The notes beneath the pieces were generated by a model. It saw nothing but the letters and a program-made list of their open reading frames with translations. It did no database searches and was not told the DNA's origin. From the NCBI GenBank assembly GCA_050633165.1, contig JBOEFZ010000020.1, positions 1 to 17,425 on the forward strand: 17,425 nt of DNA. The letters are read 5' to 3'. A program made the position numbers and the translations under genes. This document shows positions 7,123-13,869 of this stretch, one piece after another (the first letter of the stretch is position 1; each line of letters starts with the position of its first letter). The stretch comes from TMED27 sp050633165 (GTDB taxonomy: Bacteria; Pseudomonadota; Alphaproteobacteria; Micavibrionales; Micavibrionaceae).

Positions 7123-8166
7123 ATGGATTTGAAATCTACACTTCGTTTGAGTTCTTTATGTTTGGCGGGGTATCTTATAGGGGGATATGCTGCCATTTCT
7201 CCTGCCTTGGCGCAGGGGCCTTTTGACCCGCCGCCTTCCGCCGCGGCGGATTATTCCGATAATACCGCGCAAACGCAGCAAAATTTACTGCCGCCCGGGC
7301 CGGATTTCGGCTTGTCCGCCGATCAATCTTTTGATTTTGAGTCTTCGGCAGAGACGCTGGAGGAAGAGGTTCGCAAAGAAGCCTTTGATGCGGCGCTGCA
7401 AGGGTTGCTGCCTTTGCGCCCCGAGGAAATTCGCGCTTTGTTAGAGCGGTTCGACACGACCCAAGAGGCCGTTGAAAAGCCGATCTATGCGCCGCCCAAA
7501 CCGGAGTTTGCGGTGGAAACCATTCCGCTTGATCCGGGGAGCGCGCCGATCTCCGTGAAGGTTGCTTATGGGCATGTCACGACGATTAATATACTGGATA
7601 TTAGCGGGCAAACCTGGCCGATTGAGGATATTACATGGGCGGGAAATTTCGAGGTTATTGATACGACCAGTAACGCGATTTCCAATATCATCCGTATTTC
7701 GCCGCAATCGGAATTCGCAGCGGGGAATATGTCGCTTAAGCTCATTGATTTGGCAACGCCCGTTGTGTTGACCTTGGAAACCAGCCGCGAGAGCGTGCAT
7801 TACCGTTTTGATGCGGTTATCCCTGAATATGGCCCCAATGGCGCAGCGCCGATCATTCAAACGGGCATCACGACGACCGCCGGTGATAAGGATATGACCA
7901 GCATTTTACAAGGCGTTATTCCCAATGGAGCAAAGCGTATGAATGTAGAGGGCGTCGATGGGCGGACTTCGGCCTATAATTTTAATGGTATGACGGTTTT
8001 GCGTACGCCGCTGACCCTGCTTTCGCCCGGCTGGGACTCTTCTGTGGCCTCGGCGGATGGGACGCGGGTTTATACTTTTCAGCAAACTCCCGTTGTGCTG
8101 CTATCTGAACGTGGGAAAATGGTAAGGGTGCGATTATCCGAACGTGGAGATTATTTCGATGAATAA
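7123..8166 (+). CDS. dotH: DotH/IcmK (TraN) core-complex protein
   Basis: The 347-residue protein starts at ATG 7123, behind AAGAG at 7113-7117; a GTG at 7117 is also in frame. A signal peptide ends at about residue 31 (SPALA then QG). A Pro/Ala and acidic stretch follows, with EEVRKEAFDAALQGLLPL and EIRALLERFDTTQEAVEKP. A beta-rich domain then starts at about 130 with ISVKVAYGHVTTINILD and continues with GQTWPIEDITW and the rest of the IcmK/DotH family pattern. The length is close to the usual 360 or so. DotH forms the periplasmic/outer-membrane ring of type IVB machines together with DotC, DotD and DotG. The 3' end overlaps dotG by 8 nt, which implies coupled translation. The gap before it (about 105 nt) could hold a weak promoter, but I could not settle one. 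Confidence 0.92.
   Translation: MDLKSTLRLSSLCLAGYLIGGYAAISPALAQGPFDPPPSAAADYSDNTAQTQQNLLPPGPDFGLSADQSFDFESSAETLEEEVRKEAFDAALQGLLPLRPEEIRALLERFDTTQEAVEKPIYAPPKPEFAVETIPLDPGSAPISVKVAYGHVTTINILDISGQTWPIEDITWAGNFEVIDTTSNAISNIIRISPQSEFAAGNMSLKLIDLATPVVLTLETSRESVHYRFDAVIPEYGPNGAAPIIQTGITTTAGDKDMTSILQGVIPNGAKRMNVEGVDGRTSAYNFNGMTVLRTPLTLLSPGWDSSVASADGTRVYTFQQTPVVLLSERGKMVRVRLSERGDYFDE
8146..8150 (+). promoter_or_regulatory. Ribosome-binding site deciding the dotG start
   Basis: GGAGA lies 8 nt before ATG 8159, inside the end of dotH. It favours ATG 8159 over the in-frame GTG at 8144. Confidence 0.7.
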
Positions 8167-9403
8167 TGATGATCAAAATCCGGAAAATGATGAAATCGAA
8201 ATGGACGATGGCACCAGTTTCGATGAGTTTGAGGAAAAAGACAAAACGCTCGGGACGCTTTTGAACGACAACCCGATGCTGAAGGTTGGCGTTGTTGTTG
8301 GCGTTGTTGTTATCGTTTTTATCGCAATTATTACTTTGGGCAAAAAAGAAGACCCGCTTGATCAATCCCATATCGGTGCGGGTTCGGATATTTCTGCGCC
8401 GCCAGGGACGGAGCAATTGACGCAAGATTATGTTGATGCGGTTCAAGAGGTGAATGAGCGCAATGTCGAGATAGCGCAACAAACGGGCGGTAGCGCTTTG
8501 CCGACGCCGATTGAGCCTCCGGTTGGGGTTTTGAGCGTTCCCGCGCCAGAGATCCAAGAAGAAGACCCGCTTGAACGCTGGAGACGTTTGCAAGAAGAAC
8601 GTTTGGAGCGGGAGCTGGAGCAAACACAAGCCGTTGCACCGGCTACACCGGAGATCGATACCGGACGCGGGGAAATGGTACAGGCATTGGCAGAATTATT
8701 CTCTCAACAAATGCAGGGTGTTTTGGACAGCAAGCAAAATACACTCACCCATCGCCCTGTTACGAGTGCAGATACGTTTGCGGAGGAAAATGCCGGTGAT
8801 GATGAAGCACAGGATTCGACAGCGCAGGAAGGGAGCGAAGAAATTGTTCAAAATATTCTCGTTCCGGCGGGGCAGATCGCCTATGCACAGCTTTTGATCG
8901 AGGCCAATACCGATGCGCCCGGTCCTGTATTGGCGCAAATTGCGTCAGGGCCGCTTAAAGGTTCACGGATTTTGGGGAGTTTTGAGGCGCAAGATGATGT
9001 CCTAACCCTTAGCTTTAACACCGTTGTTATTAACGGGGTCAGCCAAAGCATTGATGCCGTTGCGCTTGATCCCGCCACATCGTTGCCAGGATTGGCAACA
9101 GAGGTTGATAATCGCTACCTCTCGCGGGTTTTGCTTCCTGCTGCTGCTGCTTTTGTTGAAGGTGCTGCCGAAGCGATTGCAGAAAGCGGGCGGACGACTA
9201 TTACAATTCAGGGTGAAACCGTGTCCGAAGAAACCGAAGAGCCGGATAGTGAAGAAGAAATCGCATCAGGGATTGAAGAGGCTGGACAGGAAATTCGTAC
9301 CCTCATTGATGAAGAGACGCAAGCAATAGAAAAAATGATCCGTATTGCGGCGGGTACGCCAATGGGTATATTGTTCCTTGCGCCTGTTGTTGAAGAGAAC
9401 TAG
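8159..9403 (+). CDS. dotG: DotG/IcmE (TraO), VirB10-like core channel protein
   Basis: The product has 414 residues from ATG 8159. An acidic cytoplasmic N-terminus (1-38) precedes one membrane segment at about 41-60. A periplasmic linker rich in Pro, Gln and Glu follows, then a VirB10/TrbI-like domain from about 233 (ILVPAGQIAYAQLLIEANT, PVLAQIASGPLKGSRILGSF, LTLSFNTVVINGVSQSIDAV). The tail ends in AAGTPMGILFLAPV, a signature-like end of DotG proteins. In the family it spans from the inner to the outer membrane and forms the central part of the core. Legionella DotG is about 1050 residues because of long pentapeptide-type repeats; this one has none and is closer to TraO of IncI plasmids. An acidic segment of about 40 residues sits between the VirB10-like domain and the C-terminal motif. 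It overlaps dotH and is followed by dotF after 32 nt. Confidence 0.92.
   Translation: MNNDDQNPENDEIEMDDGTSFDEFEEKDKTLGTLLNDNPMLKVGVVVGVVVIVFIAIITLGKKEDPLDQSHIGAGSDISAPPGTEQLTQDYVDAVQEVNERNVEIAQQTGGSALPTPIEPPVGVLSVPAPEIQEEDPLERWRRLQEERLERELEQTQAVAPATPEIDTGRGEMVQALAELFSQQMQGVLDSKQNTLTHRPVTSADTFAEENAGDDEAQDSTAQEGSEEIVQNILVPAGQIAYAQLLIEANTDAPGPVLAQIASGPLKGSRILGSFEAQDDVLTLSFNTVVINGVSQSIDAVALDPATSLPGLATEVDNRYLSRVLLPAAAAFVEGAAEAIAESGRTTITIQGETVSEETEEPDSEEEIASGIEEAGQEIRTLIDEETQAIEKMIRIAAGTPMGILFLAPVVEEN
8288..8311 (+). repeat. Two exact tandem copies of a 12-base unit in dotG
   Basis: GGCGTTGTTGTT occurs twice in a row and encodes Gly-Val-Val-Val twice within the membrane segment of DotG. It is in frame and may simply reflect a low-complexity Val run or a small duplication. 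Confidence 0.9.
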
Positions 9404-9435
9404 GCCTTTCATCAAAATTATAGAAGCCAATAGCC

Positions 9436-10761
9436 ATGCAAGACGATCCTCAAAATACTCCTCCAAAAGATACAGCGCCCACGCTAGAGGCCGAAGATGT
9501 CGTTTTGGATGATGTCATGCTCGATGAGGATTTCGAGGATATGGATGATTTTAGTGATGATGATTTTGATGATGAAGCGCTGATTGATTTGGATGATGCT
9601 GCGCATGAAAATGACGGTGATGAAGGAGCGGTTGCGCCGGCGGCAAAAGAAAAAAGCTTTCTTCAAAAATATTTTTATGGCGTAGTCGGCGCGGTTGTTG
9701 TGCTTTTTGGCGGGTTGTTTTTATTGGCGCAAGGCGGCGGTGGTAAAAGCCCTGCGCCACCAGAGAGTACCTTTGCAGAGCCGCAAAGTGATGCAGCGAT
9801 GGATGGCGCGTCAGCTATTGAAAATGAAGATATGCCGCCGCAACCATCCGCAATGCAGAGCGATGTTGCAAGTTCCGATCACAATAGTGACAGCGCATCC
9901 GGCCTAACGCCTATGCCTGATTTGAATGGTGATGCGGCGCTTGAGCCTTTGCCGCCATTGGCGCAGGCCGAAGAGACGAGCGAAGATGTCTTTAAAGGGG
10001 AGAGCGATATTCGTTCTGCCGCGCCTGTTTCCGACATCGAGCAAGAGCCGTTAGCGCCGCGATTGGATGTAGAATTGGGATTGAGCGGCAGTGCGGATAC
10101 AACAGAAAACGCACCTGCTAATATTACGTTTGATGATAATAATACGAGCAAGGACCTTTCCGCCCTAAGCCTTCAGGCAGATGCCCCCGCGCCGCAAGCC
10201 GCTACGGCGGACATTGCCGCATTAGAACAAGAAGCGCAGTCTTTGACGCAGGAAAATACAGCGTTGGAGGCGGCGGTTTTTAACAAAAACTCGGAATTAT
10301 CGTCTTTGAATAGTGATATTACTGCATTAAAAGCGGAGCTTGAAACCGCCCGCACGGCTGTTGCCGATTTTCGCGCCGAGAAAAATGCACTATCTGCGGA
10401 AATTGAAGCGCAAAAAGATGTGCTAGCGCAGCTTGAGGCACAGCAAGAAAACGCGAAACAAGCAGCGGCGGTTGTTGTTGCGCCGAAAAAAGTGATTACA
10501 CTTACACCGGTTAAGCCAGTTCAAAAAACAGTAGCCAAGGCTACGCCCAAAGCTTCTCCGGCGAAGGCAGCATCACAGAAGATACAATGGGCATTACGAG
10601 CGGCGCAGCCTGGGCAGGCATCCATCGCGCCGCGCGGCTCGAATGAGTTAAAAACGGTGCGCGTTGGCGATTCGGTCGATGGTTTGGGGCGCATTCAATC
10701 GATTGCTATCGAGAATGGGAAATGGGTTGTGCGCGGCACAAAGGGGCTTGTAACGCAATAA
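9436..10761 (+). CDS. dotF: DotF/IcmG (TraP)-like protein with long coiled coil
   Basis: The 441-residue product starts at ATG 9436. Residues about 15-65 are very acidic (runs of Asp and Glu from GAT/GAA-rich DNA), followed by one membrane segment at about 80-98. A Ser/Ala/Pro/Glu linker comes next, then a heptad-like coiled coil at about 260-345 and a Lys/Pro/Ala-rich linker. A C-terminal domain at about 385-441 includes WALRAAQPGQASI and LKTVRVGDSVDGLGRIQSI. This order, one membrane pass, coiled coil and small C-terminal domain, matches DotF/IcmG and TraP. Legionella DotF is about 270 residues, so this one is enlarged, mostly in the linkers and N-terminus. DotF is a bitopic inner-membrane protein that contacts DotG and the core. 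The C-terminal domain also resembles GspC/PilP-type homology regions, which I cannot exclude. Its position between dotG and the dotE-type gene matches icmE-icmG-icmC. Confidence 0.8.
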   Translation: MQDDPQNTPPKDTAPTLEAEDVVLDDVMLDEDFEDMDDFSDDDFDDEALIDLDDAAHENDGDEGAVAPAAKEKSFLQKYFYGVVGAVVVLFGGLFLLAQGGGGKSPAPPESTFAEPQSDAAMDGASAIENEDMPPQPSAMQSDVASSDHNSDSASGLTPMPDLNGDAALEPLPPLAQAEETSEDVFKGESDIRSAAPVSDIEQEPLAPRLDVELGLSGSADTTENAPANITFDDNNTSKDLSALSLQADAPAPQAATADIAALEQEAQSLTQENTALEAAVFNKNSELSSLNSDITALKAELETARTAVADFRAEKNALSAEIEAQKDVLAQLEAQQENAKQAAAVVVAPKKVITLTPVKPVQKTVAKATPKASPAKAASQKIQWALRAAQPGQASIAPRGSNELKTVRVGDSVDGLGRIQSIAIENGKWVVRGTKGLVTQ

Positions 10762-10774
10762 ACATCCATATAAT
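10748..10774 (+). promoter_or_regulatory. Possible promoter before the dotE-type gene
   Basis: TTGTAA (10748-10753) and TATAAT (10769-10774) stand 15 nt apart. The second box matches the sigma-70 consensus exactly. The spacer is shorter than the preferred 17 nt, so the call is weak. Confidence 0.28.
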
Positions 10775-10852
10775 ACCTCGCCACCGAGTAAGCTTATGTT
10801 AAATATATTGGTGGATTTTAACCACTCATTAACGGATTTCATGGTCTAATGG

Positions 10853-12526
10853 ATGATATTTAGGGGCAAAAGCATCTTTTTAAAGGGGCATATTTTGAGC
10901 AGAGTATCTTTATATCTCTATGGTTTATTTGGCGCTGCGGCATTGTTGCTGTTCAACGATCCTGCGCTTGCGCAAAATGCGACCGATATCGCGGAGAATA
11001 TTAATGATTCTATCGCACAAATGCCGGGACTGGTTTCCGCGATTTGCTATTTAATCGGTCTTATACTCGGCGTTAGTGGGATTTTAAAGCTTAAGGCCCA
11101 TGTTGAAAATCCAGGCGAAGGCGGCGGACAAGTGCCACTTCGCACCCCGATGATCCGCCTGATTGTCGGCGGAATGATGTTTGCTTTGCCCATTATGTAT
11201 GAAGCGATGGCGGGCGCGTTTGGTAACGGTAGTTTCCTAACAACTTTACTCAGCAATCCATTGTTTACAAGTACGCAAACGAATGCCATTTTCGGCATTA
11301 ACGGGCAGGACACTAGCGGCAATTTTAACGCAATCTTACAAAATATTAACAATTCTATCGGTGGCTTACCCGGTCTTATCACCGCGATCAGTTATTTAGC
11401 AGGCTTGGTTATTGGCGCTATGGGCGCTTTAAAGCTTAAAGAGCATGTGGAAAATGCCGATCAGGTTACGTTGAAAGAACCGGTTATCCGTTTTTTAGTT
11501 GCGGGCGCGTTCTTTTCACTTCCGGCAATATTCAATGCCATGTTCGAAACTATTAACGGCTCGGGCGTTGATGGCTTGTTAGGCAGCCTCACTCTTCTTT
11601 TTGGCGGCAGCGGTAATATCTTTAGTTCCACCTATGCGGCTTCCGCTTGTGCACCCGGTAGTAGCGGTGCGGGAAGTCTGATTTGTGGCATCATTAGCAA
11701 TGCAGGGTTATTCCCCTCTTTCTTAACGGCGATATCCTACCTATTCGGACTTGTTTTAGGGGTTTGGGGTATCGTGAAAATTCGCGACCATGTTTTAAAC
11801 CCGCAACAAACACAGGTGATGGAAGGAATTGCCCGCTTTATTGCAGGTGGTGGTTTCTTTGCGCTTCCGGCGATTATTAGTGTGTTTAGCAATACCGTTG
11901 GTGGCGGCGCGAGCGCGGCATCACCGGTTACAAGCTATAATGAAGGGTCTGTTGCAGGCGGTGCATGTTCTTCGGTTGCGGATCTTGGGCTGGACGGGCG
12001 ATTGGCCTGTTTTGTGAATGATATTTTCGGGCCGATGCATTCGGTTTTAAATCTCTTCGCCTTTATTGCCGGAACGATTTTCATCATGATCGGAATTTCC
12101 CGCCTTATTAAAGGGGCACAAGAAGGGGCGAAAGGTCCGGGCGGTCTTGGGACAATTATGACCTTTATTATGGGCGGGGCGCTTGTCTCTTATAACGAGA
12201 TTGTTCGCGCAACCACGACGACATTAACAGGTAGCTCGACAACACTAACCTTTGCAGAGCTCCAATATACGAATGGCTTAAGCAATGTAGCGGAAGCAGA
12301 GGCCGTGATTACCGCGATTATTAAATTTATGATTATTGTTGGTTTGATTAGCTTTGTTCGCGGGTTGTTTATCGTGCGGGATGTGGCGGAAGGTAGCCAG
12401 CAAGCCTCTATGATGGCGGGATTGACGCATATTATCGGCGGGGCGGCGGCGATTAATTTGGGACCTTTATTGGCGGCCATTCAAACGACCTTGGGGATTT
12501 CGACATTCGGGATCGGATTCTCGTAA
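10853..12526 (+). CDS. dotE: Multi-unit membrane protein: three DotP/IcmD-like repeats fused to a DotE/IcmC-like domain
   Basis: The 557-residue protein is given from ATG 10853. An in-frame TTG at 10895, with AAGGGG 6 nt upstream, would give a tidier signal peptide (cleavage at PALAQ) and may be the real start. Three related units of about 75 residues lie at about 47-123, 157-235 and 278-350. Each has the order: short amphipathic part, PGLVSAICYLIGLILG-type membrane helix, K(L/I)K/RxHVxNP-type loop, second membrane helix ending in LP. Residues about 386-543 form a different unit with four membrane helices and loops ISRLIKGAQEGAKGP and FIVRDVAEGSQQAS, which I match to IcmC/DotE/TraQ. The first type of unit matches IcmD/DotP/TraR and the later stand-alone gene. 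In other systems these are separate small proteins (about 130 and 190 residues). Position after dotF fits icmC. Function is inner-membrane; the detailed role is not well known. Confidence 0.75.
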   Translation: MIFRGKSIFLKGHILSRVSLYLYGLFGAAALLLFNDPALAQNATDIAENINDSIAQMPGLVSAICYLIGLILGVSGILKLKAHVENPGEGGGQVPLRTPMIRLIVGGMMFALPIMYEAMAGAFGNGSFLTTLLSNPLFTSTQTNAIFGINGQDTSGNFNAILQNINNSIGGLPGLITAISYLAGLVIGAMGALKLKEHVENADQVTLKEPVIRFLVAGAFFSLPAIFNAMFETINGSGVDGLLGSLTLLFGGSGNIFSSTYAASACAPGSSGAGSLICGIISNAGLFPSFLTAISYLFGLVLGVWGIVKIRDHVLNPQQTQVMEGIARFIAGGGFFALPAIISVFSNTVGGGASAASPVTSYNEGSVAGGACSSVADLGLDGRLACFVNDIFGPMHSVLNLFAFIAGTIFIMIGISRLIKGAQEGAKGPGGLGTIMTFIMGGALVSYNEIVRATTTTLTGSSTTLTFAELQYTNGLSNVAEAEAVITAIIKFMIIVGLISFVRGLFIVRDVAEGSQQASMMAGLTHIIGGAAAINLGPLLAAIQTTLGISTFGIGFS

Positions 12527-12555
12527 AATTCTCTTTCATGTGATATGTTTGGCTT

Positions 12556-13224
12556 ATGAAGATTCCTCTTATATTGGGCGTGACGAAAAACGCGGCGAAG
12601 GCGAAGAAGATTGATAATGTGCTGAAGCAGAAGATTTTGGAGCGGGATGAGCAGACCTGCCAATGCTGCGGGTTTAAATCACAAAAATATCAAGAAGTGC
12701 TGCACAAAAATGGCAATCCGGCGGATTTTCGGGAAGAGAATTTAGCGACAGCTTGTATCTTTTGTTATCAATGTTTTCATATTGATCGGGTCAGTGAAAT
12801 GAAATCTGGTGCGTTGATCTGGATGCCGGAGATTGAGCAAGCAGAATTACACCATATGGCGCGGGCAATTTATGTTGCGCGGATATCACAAGGACCGGTG
12901 GCAGAGGCCGCGCGTAAGGCGCTCGAGATTGTGATGGCGCGGCGCGAGGAGGTGAAAGAGCGGATTAGTACGGATGATCCATATATTCTGGCGACTGTCT
13001 TGCGCGATTATTTAAGCCGGAAGAGTTATGATGCGCGGGGGAAGAAGCTTGATGGGGTTCGGCTATTTCCGCTTGATCGGCGCATTATTAAGGAGGCGGA
13101 TCTGGAGTTTAACCAGTTCCCGCAGATTTTAGCCTATTGGCGATCAAAAGACGGGCCGTTTGGCGGCAAAGCGCCGCCGCAATGGATTTCTATTTATCAG
13201 GACTTGATTGCAAAAGCAGCCTAA
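12556..13224 (+). CDS. dotN: DotN/IcmJ (TraT-like) zinc-binding coupling-complex protein
   Basis: The 222-residue protein starts at ATG 12556. It carries two CxxC pairs: Cys35-x-x-Cys38 (in TCQCCGF) and Cys67-x-x-Cys70 (in ATACIFCYQC). This is an HNH-like zinc-knuckle arrangement known for DotN/IcmJ. After the zinc region come WMPEIEQAELHHMARAIYVA, a helical stretch, and LAYWRSKDGPFGGKAPPQW near the C-terminus. Length agrees with Legionella DotN (about 208). In the family DotN is a soluble protein bound to the coupling protein DotL, so its presence predicts dotL and dotM elsewhere. It has no membrane segment or signal peptide, and no active nuclease is implied. It follows the dotE-type gene by 29 nt without a visible ribosome-binding site. 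In Legionella the order is icmD then icmJ; here dotN comes first. Confidence 0.9.
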   Translation: MKIPLILGVTKNAAKAKKIDNVLKQKILERDEQTCQCCGFKSQKYQEVLHKNGNPADFREENLATACIFCYQCFHIDRVSEMKSGALIWMPEIEQAELHHMARAIYVARISQGPVAEAARKALEIVMARREEVKERISTDDPYILATVLRDYLSRKSYDARGKKLDGVRLFPLDRRIIKEADLEFNQFPQILAYWRSKDGPFGGKAPPQWISIYQDLIAKAA

Positions 13225-13230
13225 CGGGGC

Positions 13231-13259
13231 GGTAAATGCGGTTATTTTTACCCTTTTTT
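13231..13259 (+). terminator. Weak terminator candidate after dotN
   Basis: GGTAAA (13231-13236) can pair with TTTACC (13247-13252), and CTTTTTT follows. The six-base stem is AT-rich and the loop is 10 nt, so it is a weak candidate. It lies in the 154-nt gap before dotP, where the only other thing I see is a TACAAT (13353-13358) without a partner -35 box. Confidence 0.25.
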
Positions 13260-13362
13260 ACCAAATGTGGCGAAAATAGGGCATTTGCTTAATACAAAAT
13301 TAATGTTTTTCGTGGTATCTTGAAGATGTGGGGTGTACTCACATGTAGAATTTACAATCTTT

Positions 13363-13370
13363 GAGAGGAG
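13363..13370 (+). promoter_or_regulatory. Strong ribosome-binding site of dotP
   Basis: GAGAGGAG lies 8 nt before ATG 13379. It is the best such site in the window and excludes the in-frame TTG at 13361 as start. It suggests that this small membrane protein is made in larger amounts than its neighbours, which is inference. Confidence 0.8.
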
Positions 13371-13378
13371 AGACTTTT

Positions 13379-13768
13379 ATGAAACATTTATATTATTCCG
13401 TTGGGGCAGCGCTTACCGTTGGTATAAGCTCAGGCGCGGCGCATGCTACAGGCAATAACTTTGGTAGTATTTCAAGTAACATTGTTGATGGAATTTCCGG
13501 TATTCCGGGGCTTATTTCGGCGCTTGGCTATCTGTTTGGTCTGTTGCTTGGTGTTCTTGGTATTATGAAGATCAAGGATCACGTGGAAAACCCGACGCAA
13601 ACACCGCTTAAGGACGGGGCAATCCGCCTTGCGGCTGGTGGCGCGCTCTTTGCGATGCCGATTGTGTTCGAAGCGATGACTAATACCCTTGGTGAGGGGG
13701 CCAATATTAGCCCAGCGTCGCTTAATGCTGTATCTTTCAGCGTAACACCAGCGCCCTCCACCCCTTAA
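13379..13768 (+). CDS. dotP: DotP/IcmD (TraR)-like small membrane protein
   Basis: The product has 129 residues from ATG 13379. A signal peptide ends at about residue 22 (GAAHA then TGNN). Then follow an amphipathic part (NIVDGISGIPGLISAL), a membrane helix (GYLFGLLLGVLGIMKI), the loop KDHVENPTQTPLKDGAIR, and a second helix ending in LFAMPIVFEAM. A short Ser/Pro tail ends the protein. Loop and helices match IcmD/DotP/TraR, usually about 130 residues, and also each of the three repeats of the gene at 10853. It is thus the fourth unit of this type in the locus. It lies between dotN and dotO and is followed by a strong terminator, so it may be expressed apart from dotO. Confidence 0.85.
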   Translation: MKHLYYSVGAALTVGISSGAAHATGNNFGSISSNIVDGISGIPGLISALGYLFGLLLGVLGIMKIKDHVENPTQTPLKDGAIRLAAGGALFAMPIVFEAMTNTLGEGANISPASLNAVSFSVTPAPSTP

Positions 13769-13790
13769 TTTTTTAATATATATAATATTC

Positions 13791-13826
13791 AAAACAGGGC
13801 TTCGGATGTGAAGCCCTGTTTTTTAT
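13791..13826 (+). terminator. Rho-independent terminator between dotP and dotO
   Basis: AAAACAGGGCTTC (13791-13803) pairs perfectly with GAAGCCCTGTTTT (13810-13822) around a 6-nt loop, followed by a T run. The 13-bp stem with GC core and T tail is a textbook intrinsic terminator. It would also end transcription from the other strand (A run on the far side), but no gene reads towards it from there. Confidence 0.93.
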
Positions 13827-13869
13827 TTTAAATGATTGTATTGCGCGCAAAACCGCTTAAAATTCATAT

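Noticed and set aside
7982..8629. A 215-codon - strand open frame across the dotH/dotG junction
   Set aside because: It is opposite two well-supported genes, and its composition (Arg/Asn-rich low complexity) is what the reverse strand of these genes would give.
10811..10825. GTGG/CCAC inverted repeat before the dotE-type gene as an operator
   Set aside because: Only four paired bases around a 7-nt loop; expected often by chance.
12556..13224. dotN read as an active HNH endonuclease (mobile intron or selfish element)
   Set aside because: The zinc CxxC pairs are there, but length, C-terminal part and gene position fit DotN/IcmJ, and I see no convincing HNH catalytic set.
13326..13345. TGTG...CACA dyad (GTGTACTCAC core) before dotP as a regulator site
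   Set aside because: It is short and single, and no promoter could be placed relative to it.
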